Part shown: piece by piece, positions 31,105-36,815 of the stretch | Position numbering within the stretch: the stretch's first letter is position 1 | Layout of the letters: every line of letters begins with the position of its first letter | Source of the DNA: Methyloversatilis universalis | Lineage (GTDB): Bacteria > Pseudomonadota > Gammaproteobacteria > Methylococcales > Methylococcaceae | Reading direction: 5' to 3' | Assembly: GCA_020723665.1 (NCBI GenBank) | Contig: DYIL01000023.1 | Coordinates: 13,784 to 50,598 of the forward strand | DNA length: 36,815 nucleotides | Translations under genes and position numbers: made by a program | Notes under the pieces: model-generated | Told to the model about the DNA's origin: nothing | The model's input: the letters and a program-made list of their open reading frames with translations, nothing else | The model's database searches: none

Positions 31105-32445
31105 CTACAGACCCGCGCTATCCATGCGCTGCACCAGACGCTGCAAACCGTCGGAAATCAGAACGGCGTACGCCGAACTCTTTTCGATGAGGGTCAAGTC
31201 GTGCGGTAACCGCCCCAACTGTCCACGCAGCCGGTCCCGCATGTCGGCGAGAGTCTCCCGAGCGCCGACCCGCTTGCCTCCGGCCATCACTTGGCGAAGC
31301 AGCGGTTCGCCTTCCAGTCCGGGCTCGTCGTCTTTCGCGATCACATCGTGCAACATACGGCCTTCATCGTCGTAACGGCGGTACACCTGCTTGCGCGCCG
31401 GCCAGTTCTCCTTGCCTTTCGAGCGCTTGCGCCTGGGGCGCCCCGCATATTCCTGCAACTTGTAGGCACAGTTCAAATAAGGCATATCCTGAGATGTCGT
31501 CAGACGCGTCCCGATGCCGAATCCATCGATGGGAGCGCCCGCCGTGAGCATCCTCGAAAGTTCATGCTCGTCCAGATCGCCGCTGGCGAAAATCGTGCAT
31601 TCCGTAAGTCCGCCATCGTCGAGAATCGTCCTCACGCTCTTGGCCAGTTCCGCCAGATCGCCACTGTCGAGACGCACGCCTTTGATGACGATATTTTTTG
31701 CGGCTAACCTAGGAGCCAAACCAACCACTTTTCCGGCAGCCTCCAGCGTATCGTAGGTGTCGATCAGAAGCAGGACGTTGCCCGGCAGGCTTTCCGCGAA
31801 CCGCTCGAAGGCATCGGCCTCGTCGTCGTGCGCCATGATATAGGAATGGGCCATGGTGCCGTAAATCGGAATGCCAAACGATTTTCCGGCCAAAACGTTC
31901 GACGTACCGTCGAAGCCAGCCAGGTAAGCCGCGCGGGCGGCCATCAAACCGGCTTCGGCACCATGGGCGCGGCGCAATCCGAAATCCACCAAAAGCTTTC
32001 CTGGCGCCGCGAGCACCGAGCGCACCGCCTTGGAAGCGATTACGGTCTGAAGCTGAACGATATTGATCAGACGGGTCTCGATGATCTGTGCCTCGGGGAG
32101 CGGCGCCGTGACACGAACGATAGGCTCGTTCTGAAAAAAGATCGTTCCTTCCGGGATGGCATGAACATCTCCGGTGAAGCGAAGCTTGGATAAATAGTCG
32201 ATGAACTCCGGCGTAAAGTAGCCCAGAGTGCCGAGCCACTCGCACTCCTCGTCGGAAAACCCAAAGCTCTCCAGGAATTCGATGAGCTGTTCCAGCCCGG
32301 CGGCGACCAGAAAATTCCGGTTCGGCGGAACCTTTCGTACGAACAGTTCGAAGGTCGCCGTGTCCGCCATGCCCTCCCGATGATAGGCCTGAAGCATGGT
32401 GAGCTGATAAAGGTCGGTAAGAAGCGCAGAGTTTTCCCCGTTCAT
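31105..32445 (-). CDS. pncB: Nicotinate phosphoribosyltransferase
   Basis: This 446-residue enzyme makes nicotinate mononucleotide from nicotinate and PRPP in the NAD salvage pathway. It opens with ALLTDLYQLTMLQAYH (family signature) and contains FELFVRKVPPNRNFLVAAGLEQ. The phosphoryl-accepting histidine is in the GTMAHSYIMAH stretch, and VRLDSGDL and FGIGTRLTTSQD complete the active site. The frame extends to a TTG at 32475. The ATG at 32445 is preferred because the conserved sequence begins right after it. A basic insertion (RPRRKRSKGKENW) near residue 345 is typical of this bacterial subgroup. Confidence 0.92.
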   Translation of the reverse strand: MNGENSALLTDLYQLTMLQAYHREGMADTATFELFVRKVPPNRNFLVAAGLEQLIEFLESFGFSDEECEWLGTLGYFTPEFIDYLSKLRFTGDVHAIPEGTIFFQNEPIVRVTAPLPEAQIIETRLINIVQLQTVIASKAVRSVLAAPGKLLVDFGLRRAHGAEAGLMAARAAYLAGFDGTSNVLAGKSFGIPIYGTMAHSYIMAHDDEADAFERFAESLPGNVLLLIDTYDTLEAAGKVVGLAPRLAAKNIVIKGVRLDSGDLAELAKSVRTILDDGGLTECTIFASGDLDEHELSRMLTAGAPIDGFGIGTRLTTSQDMPYLNCAYKLQEYAGRPRRKRSKGKENWPARKQVYRRYDDEGRMLHDVIAKDDEPGLEGEPLLRQVMAGGKRVGARETLADMRDRLRGQLGRLPHDLTLIEKSSAYAVLISDGLQRLVQRMDSAGL

Positions 32446-32923
32446 ACCATCATCCGATTCTTGGGTGTGAGACAAGCGCCCGAAACGGTGTAAAGCCGCC
32501 CGAGCCGAAGTCTGGCGCGAGCGTCCTTCGCGGCGGCCAAGTAGGCCCGATAGGCGTATTTAAGGGCCCTATCGATGATGTCGAGCGAAATTTTCTGCCG
32601 ATTTAATGTCATAGAGAAACAAAGCCTATCGCTTTCGAATCATCGGGCGATTGCGCTCGTTGTCAAACCGACTCTTGTATTAAGAGCCGCCGGTGCCTAT
32701 ATACCGGATGTCTGGTTCGCTCCAACGGCAAGACTTATAATTCTTGAGCGCCCAGGCATGGCTTCGAGTTCAAGGCCTGCTGCAGACGCAGCATTGTCCT
32801 GTTTGAACTTGGGCGTAATCCACCGGCTTTTAGTTTATAAGATTTCGCATCGGCGAGATCGCAATCGCGGCGGGCCGCGAGTCCGTGTCGGAAATCACTG
32901 CTTTCACAGATTGGGTGTGTTCA
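32446..32923. other. Divergent spacer, no gene seen
   Basis: This 478-bp AT-richer region lies between pncB (minus) and the copper-chaperone-like gene (plus). Frames that run through it are not protein-like. A short palindrome-like stretch, CCGGTGCCTATATACCGG, lies near 32689-32706. I found no clear CueR/CsoR operator. Promoters of both genes should be here. Confidence 0.45.
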
Positions 32924-33130
32924 ATGGCAAAAATCGTCTTGAAGGTATCGGGCATGAAGTGCGGCGGCTGCGAAAATCAGGTCCAGGACGCCGTCAAATC
33001 CTGTGCCGGCGTTTCATCCGCCACGGCTTCCCACACGACTGGCACGGTCGAAATCGATTACGACCAAACCAAGATCGACTTGGCCTCGGTCAAGAAGGCC
33101 ATCACCGAAAAAGGCTTCACCGTCGACTGA
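32924..33130 (+). CDS. Heavy-metal-associated domain protein (CopZ-like)
   Basis: This is a 68-residue single HMA domain. The metal site GMKCGGCE gives C13 and C16 in the usual loop. The rest follows the ferredoxin-like fold: VQDAVKSCAGVSSATASHTTGTVEIDYDQTKIDLASVKKAITEKGFTVD. Such proteins carry Cu(I) to P-type ATPases or regulators. The start at 32924 gives the normal length. A GTG at 32885 would add 13 residues without a family match. No copper ATPase is in the window. Confidence 0.88.
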   Translation: MAKIVLKVSGMKCGGCENQVQDAVKSCAGVSSATASHTTGTVEIDYDQTKIDLASVKKAITEKGFTVD

Positions 33131-33160
33131 AAGTTCCCGCGCACCAACGTTGCAAGGACC

Positions 33161-33180
33161 GGAGCCTCATTCCCGGCTCC
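33161..33180. terminator. Weak terminator-like hairpin after the HMA gene
   Basis: GGAGCC and GGCTCC form a 6-bp stem around TCATTCCC. It lies 30 bp after the stop codon, but there is no T-run, so it may only protect the transcript end. Confidence 0.3.
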
Positions 33181-33353
33181 AACAAGATTGGATTTGCCGT
33201 CTCGTGACGGACTTCGTAGGGGGTGCCGATGGATAGAACGGAATGGCGAATCGTGCCGCTTACCTGTCTGATGTCTGAGAGGTTTTCGAGCAGTGAAATG
33301 CTCCCCGGCCTTGGCGCCGCGACTCGATACTCAAACACGAAAAGGGTATGCTC

Positions 33354-34334
33354 ATGAAAACGCCTGCACATATCGCCGTCACCGGAGCGGCCGGACAAAT
33401 CAGCTACGCATTGCTGTTTCGGCTGATTGCGGGGGACTTGCTGGGCGACGATCAACCCGTCGTCTTGCATTTACTCGAGATTCCCGAAGCCATGGCGGGA
33501 CTGGACGGCGTCAGGATGGAACTCATCGATTGCGCATCGCCCCTGCTTCACGACATCGTCGTATCCGACGATCCTTATGTGGCCTTCGAAGACGTCGATC
33601 TCGCCTTTCTGATCGGCGCGAAGCCGCGCGGTCCAGGCATGGAGCGCAAGGATCTGTTGAGGGTGAACGCCGACATTTTCGCCATTCAGGGCCGGGCCCT
33701 AAACGTTGCCGCCAAGCGTAGCGTCAAGACTCTGGTGGTCGGCAATCCGGCCAATACCAATGCCTTGATTGCCCAGCATAACGCCCCCGATCTTCCGTCG
33801 GAAAACTTCTCGGCGATGACCCGTCTCGACCACAATCGGGCGGTAAGCCAATTGGCGCTGCACTGCGGCTGCTCGGTGAACGATATCAAACGAGTGGTCA
33901 TCTGGGGCAATCATTCGACGACGCAGTACCCGGATTTGCACCACGCCTTGGTTCGAGGAGAACCGGCTCTCGACCGGGTCGAATGGAATTGGTACGAAAA
34001 GGAATTCATCCCCACGGTACAGAACCGCGGCGCGGTCGTGATCCAAACGCGCGGAAAATCGAGCGCCGCTTCGGCCGCCAATGCGGCCTTGGATCATATG
34101 CGGAATTGGCTTTTCGGCACGCCGGCCGGGGACTGGACCAGCATGACCATTCTCAGCGACGGCAGTTATGGCATCACGCCGGGCATCATGTTTTCTTACC
34201 CGGTCGAAGTCGAGAACGCAAAGTACCAAGTCGTACAGAATTTGGAAACCAGCGAATTTAGCCGGGAGAGACTCAAAATAACGGAAGCCGAACTGTTGGC
34301 CGAACGCGAGGAGGTCCGCCACCTTCTTCGTTGA
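33354..34334 (+). CDS. mdh: Malate dehydrogenase (NAD-dependent)
   Basis: This 326-residue enzyme interconverts malate and oxaloacetate. It is of the cytosolic-type MDH group with the N-terminal [16 protein letters not shown] nucleotide motif (10-25). Substrate arginines lie in [14 protein letters not shown] (R92, R98) and MTRLDHNRA (R157). The catalytic histidine is H187 in IWGNHS. ATG codons occur at 33348 and 33354. The second has AAGGG 7 nt upstream and is chosen. It stands alone, convergent with argF, with a strong hairpin between them. Confidence 0.95.
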   Translation: MKTPAHIAVTGAAGQISYALLFRLIAGDLLGDDQPVVLHLLEIPEAMAGLDGVRMELIDCASPLLHDIVVSDDPYVAFEDVDLAFLIGAKPRGPGMERKDLLRVNADIFAIQGRALNVAAKRSVKTLVVGNPANTNALIAQHNAPDLPSENFSAMTRLDHNRAVSQLALHCGCSVNDIKRVVIWGNHSTTQYPDLHHALVRGEPALDRVEWNWYEKEFIPTVQNRGAVVIQTRGKSSAASAANAALDHMRNWLFGTPAGDWTSMTILSDGSYGITPGIMFSYPVEVENAKYQVVQNLETSEFSRERLKITEAELLAEREEVRHLLR

Positions 34335-34338
34335 ATGC

Positions 34339-34363
34339 AGGCGGCGGCACTATCCCGCCGCCT
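34339..34363. terminator. Bidirectional hairpin between mdh and argF
   Basis: AGGCGGCGG and CCGCCGCCT form a perfect 9-bp GC stem around CACTATC. It sits in the 41-bp gap between the convergent stops of mdh and argF. No long T-run follows, so termination efficiency is uncertain. Confidence 0.55.
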
Positions 34364-34375
34364 ATCGAATGAAAA

Positions 34376-35275
34376 TCAGCTTTTGACCAGCAGCAATTCC
34401 AGCAAAGCCTTTTGCGAATGCAGGCGGTTCTCGGCCTCGTCCCAGACCACGCTTTGCGGGCCTTCGAGTACTTCGGCGCTGACCTCCTCGCCGCGATGAG
34501 CCGGAAGACAATGCATGAATAACGCCTCCGAAGCCGCCAGCGCCATCAAAGCCGAATCAACCTGATAGCCTTGGAAGGCGTTCCTGCGCTCTGCCTGTTC
34601 AGATTCCTGCCCCATGCTGGCCCAAACGTCGGTCACCACCAAATCCGCCCCTCGCACCGCCTCCGAGGGATCGCGCATCAATTCCACGCGACTGCCGGCC
34701 CATTCGATCAGTGCCGGTTCCGGCTCGTAGCCCGTTGGGCAAGCAATCCGGAGCTTGAAATCGAGTAGTCCTGCCGCGTGGATATAGGTCTGGCACATAT
34801 TGTTGCCGTCACCGATCCAGGCCACCGTCCTGCCGGTGATATCGCCGCGGTGTTCGAAATAGGTCTGCATGTCGGCGAGCAACTGGCACGGATGGAATCG
34901 GTCCGTCAGACCGTTGATGACCGGCACTCGCGAATAGGCCGCGAAGGTTTCGACCATTTCATGCGAATGGGTGCGCAGCATGACGGCATCGACCATGCGC
35001 GATACGACGCGGGCGGAATCTTCGATGGGCTCGCCCCGTCCCAACTGGGTGTCCCGCGGCGACAGAAAAATCGCGGCGCCGCCGAATTGAACCATGCCGA
35101 CTTCGAACGACAATCGCGTGCGGGTCGAGGATTTCTCGAACATCATCCCGAGCACTTTGTTTTTCAGCGGTTCGTAGATGCTCTTGAGATGCTTGAGCTC
35201 GATGGCCCGCCGGATCAGTGCGCGAAACTCATCGCCGCTCAGATCCAGCAAAGTAATCAAATGCCGTGGATTCAT
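34376..35275 (-). CDS. argF: Ornithine carbamoyltransferase
   Basis: This 299-residue enzyme makes citrulline from ornithine and carbamoyl phosphate in arginine synthesis. The carbamoyl-phosphate motif STRTR is at 50-54, and HPCQ at 128-131 and HCLPAH near 255-260 complete the active site. The length is typical of short bacterial OTCs. The ATG at 35275 overlaps the argD stop by 4 nt, so the genes are translationally coupled. It is ArgF rather than a transcarbamylase of another pathway because argD is its partner and the ornithine-binding DxxxSMGQ motif (VWASMGQE) is present. Confidence 0.95.
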   Translation of the reverse strand: MNPRHLITLLDLSGDEFRALIRRAIELKHLKSIYEPLKNKVLGMMFEKSSTRTRLSFEVGMVQFGGAAIFLSPRDTQLGRGEPIEDSARVVSRMVDAVMLRTHSHEMVETFAAYSRVPVINGLTDRFHPCQLLADMQTYFEHRGDITGRTVAWIGDGNNMCQTYIHAAGLLDFKLRIACPTGYEPEPALIEWAGSRVELMRDPSEAVRGADLVVTDVWASMGQESEQAERRNAFQGYQVDSALMALAASEALFMHCLPAHRGEEVSAEVLEGPQSVVWDEAENRLHSQKALLELLLVKS

Positions 35276-36459
35276 ATCGTTTCTCCGACCCCATGGGCCG
35301 TGTAGTCGGTGACCAGAGCGGAGACTCCTTCGATCAACCGCTTTTCTTCATCGTCGTTCAACACGAACGGCGGCAACAAGCGTACCGTTCGATCCGCCGT
35401 GACATTGATCAAGAGGCCGCGGCTCAATGCTTGAGCGACCAGATCGACGCAAGGGGTGTCGAGTTCGATGCCGATCATCAGGCCTTTGCCGCGAACATCG
35501 ACAACTCGGGCATTGTCCGATAGTCGCTCGCGAATTCCGCTCAAGAGGCGCTCGCCTAGCTCTTCCGCGCGCTGCACCAAGCCGTTTTCGGCGATGGTCT
35601 TTAATACGGCCAGAGCGGCATTACAGGCCAGGGGATTACCCCCGAAGGTGGACGCGTGCTTGCCGGCGGTCAACATCTCCGCGGCGATTCCTCTAGCGAG
35701 ACAGGCGCCGATCGGCACGCCGTTGCCCAGGGCTTTGGCCAGGGTCATGACATCGGGCGCGATACCGTGGTGCTGGAATGCGAACCACTTGCCGGTCCGG
35801 CCGATGCCGGTCTGGACCTCGTCCAGCATCAGGAGCCAGCCGCGCTGGTCACAGATGCGGCGAAGACCGGGCAGATAATCGTCGGTCGGAACGCGCACGC
35901 CGCCCTCGCCCTGCACCGGTTCGACCAGGACGGCCACGACCTTAGGGTTGGCGACCGCCTCGACAGCCGCGAGGCTGCCGTACGGCACCCGCACGAAACC
36001 GTCGACCAGGGGTTCGAAACCGTCCTGAACCTTGGGATTACCGGTGGCGCTCAAGGTCGCGAGCGTGCGCCCGTGAAAGCTGCCCTCCGTAACGACCACG
36101 GCGGGCCGGTCTATGCCGCGATGATGTCCGTAGCGCCGAGCGATCTTGAGTGCCGCCTCGTTCGCCTCGGCGCCGGAATTACAGAAAAACGCATTATCCA
36201 ATCCGCTCAGACGGCACAGTTCGCCGGCTAGCTCTTCCTGCTTCCCGATCCGGTAAATGTTTGAAGTGTGCAGCAATTTGCCCGCCTGCTCGCAGATGGC
36301 ACGGGAAATAGCGGGATGGGCATGACCCAGGCTGCATACCGCGACGCCGGAAATGGCGTCCAGATAGCGCTTGCCATCCGTGTCCCAAAGCCATGCGCCC
36401 TCGCCCCGGTCGAACGTTACCGGCAATCGGGCATAAGTCGGCATTACCTGACTGGTCAT
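35272..36459 (-). CDS. argD: Acetylornithine aminotransferase
   Basis: This 395-residue class III PLP aminotransferase converts N-acetylglutamate semialdehyde to N-acetylornithine. The PLP lysine is K242 (LAKALGNG), and the cofactor aspartate is D213 (LDEVQTG). Other marks are [10 protein letters not shown] (95-104), EGSFHGRT and [10 protein letters not shown]. The frame extends to 36522, but the ATG at 36459 is preceded by GGGGAAG, and the family N-terminus ([21 protein letters not shown]) starts right after it. argF follows with a 4-nt ATGA overlap. A terminator-like hairpin and a promoter precede the gene. Confidence 0.94.
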   Translation of the reverse strand: MTSQVMPTYARLPVTFDRGEGAWLWDTDGKRYLDAISGVAVCSLGHAHPAISRAICEQAGKLLHTSNIYRIGKQEELAGELCRLSGLDNAFFCNSGAEANEAALKIARRYGHHRGIDRPAVVVTEGSFHGRTLATLSATGNPKVQDGFEPLVDGFVRVPYGSLAAVEAVANPKVVAVLVEPVQGEGGVRVPTDDYLPGLRRICDQRGWLLMLDEVQTGIGRTGKWFAFQHHGIAPDVMTLAKALGNGVPIGACLARGIAAEMLTAGKHASTFGGNPLACNAALAVLKTIAENGLVQRAEELGERLLSGIRERLSDNARVVDVRGKGLMIGIELDTPCVDLVAQALSRGLLINVTADRTVRLLPPFVLNDDEEKRLIEGVSALVTDYTAHGVGETI

Positions 36460-36473
36460 CACTCGTCTTCCCC

Positions 36474-36501
36474 AAAACAAAAAGGCAGTCGCAAGACTGC
36501 C
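36474..36501 (-). terminator. Terminator-like hairpin in the argDF leader
   Basis: On the minus strand GGCAGTC-TTGC-GACTGCC (36484-36501) forms a perfect 7-bp stem, followed by TTTTTGTTTT (36474-36483). It lies between the -10 box at 36521 and the argD ribosome binding site, so transcripts from that promoter would cross it. This suggests attenuation or partial read-through. Confidence 0.65.
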
Positions 36502-36520
36502 CCAAAAAACGAAGGGAAAC

Positions 36521-36548
36521 ATTATAGTGGAAAAAGGGCTAGGTACAA
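36521..36548 (-). promoter_or_regulatory. Candidate sigma-70 promoter for argD-argF
   Basis: On the minus strand the -10 is a perfect TATAAT (complement of 36521-36526). A TTGTAC (complement of 36543-36548) stands 16 nt upstream as a weak -35. The start would be near 36514, giving a leader of about 55 nt before the argD ATG. No ArgR box was recognised by eye. Confidence 0.5.
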
Positions 36549-36644
36549 GCGCCTAAAGGGCCGGAAGCCGGATGGCGACAGCGAGTTGAGTAAACCTGCC
36601 CGGTTACCGGAAAGTATCGGCTTTTTCCGCAAAGATTCACCACA

Positions 36645-36667
36645 TTTAGGGAAGCTCTGAACAAGCC
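36645..36667 (+). repeat. Solo copy of the element end
   Basis: TAGGGAAGCTCTGAACAAGC and the next three bases match the right end of the element at 26647-26857 (read inward) at 22 of 23 positions. It then diverges. No partner end is visible in the window, so its mate may lie beyond the right edge. Confidence 0.65.
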
Positions 36668-36677
36668 CTCGTATGTT

Positions 36678-36815
36678 GTGTGCGGAGAATTCCTAAAGGT
36701 TTTGAGGACAGATCGGTCGTTGGCCCTAATCGTCGTCGAAGCCAGGGGCGGTCTTGACATGCGGGTAGTTGCGACATTACGCGCGGCAGGGTTGCCCATC
36801 GCCGTGGTCAATGCG
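36678..36815 (+). pseudogene. IS110-family transposase fragment, cut by the window edge
   Basis: The frame reads VLRTDRSLALIVVEARGG, then LDMRVVATLRAAGLPIAVVNA, and runs off the window. The pattern LIVVEATGG...VVA-L-AAGLP-AVVN is the first conserved block of IS110-type (DEDD) transposases, with the catalytic Glu in VVEA. The usual N-terminus with GIDVAK and the first catalytic Asp is absent. A stop codon lies in frame at 36645-36647, so the gene is 5'-truncated. The first base given is the earliest GTG in frame, not a proven start. The rest lies beyond the right edge. Confidence 0.7.

Overview
The window is about 36.8 kb of chromosomal DNA that is moderately GC-rich and densely coded on both strands. 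The gene families are those of an aerobic gammaproteobacterium: CcmGHI, HflD, an EmrAB/TolC-type pump, a NorR-type activator, ArgD/ArgF, and a class II ribonucleotide reductase. The bacterial CDP-archaeol-synthase-like/DUF1614 pair and the intergenic repeats would suit a Methylococcales-like methanotroph. No methanotrophy gene is present, so that placement is only a guess.

Layout. 1-2600: tandem palindromic repeats, then the cytochrome c maturation genes ccmG-ccmH-ccmI, then REP-like repeats. 2600-4920: two exported proteins, one beta/gamma-crystallin-like and one parallel beta-helix. 4955-10300 (minus): an operon for an unknown lipoprotein, an EmrB-type MFS pump, a NodT-type outer-membrane factor and an EmrA-type membrane fusion protein. 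10686-12233: a divergent NorR-like sigma-54 activator. 12347-17455: an orphan histidine kinase, a TraR/DksA zinc finger, a Cys-rich exported protein, a CHASE-GGDEF diguanylate cyclase, a small membrane protein and an RDD protein. 17990-20998: class II ribonucleotide reductase and a ribosome hibernation factor. 21305-25130: threonine-to-glycine catabolism (tdh-kbl), pterin carbinolamine dehydratase, HflD and a MazG-like hydrolase. 25283-28620: a helical small protein, a metallophosphoesterase, a MITE-like palindromic element, the CarS-like/DUF1614 membrane pair and Hsp20. 28950-33130: a CNNM/CorC protein, a zinc-ribbon-like small protein, an AlkB-like dioxygenase, nicotinate phosphoribosyltransferase and a copper-chaperone-like protein. 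33354-36459: malate dehydrogenase and argD-argF. The right edge cuts into a 5'-truncated IS110-type transposase.

The most interesting unit is at 4955-12233. The activator retains all five residues that bind the nitric-oxide-sensing iron in E. coli NorR. The divergent intergenic region carries a near-consensus sigma-54 promoter facing the pump operon and two GTCA-N3-TGAC palindromes upstream of it. Together these suggest a nitric-oxide-inducible, lipoprotein-containing tripartite efflux system instead of the usual NorR target, NO reductase. Other points worth a look are an attenuator-like terminator in the argDF leader, a MITE-like element whose tips contain the stop codons of both flanking genes, and a 26-bp inverted repeat pair bracketing ccmGHI.
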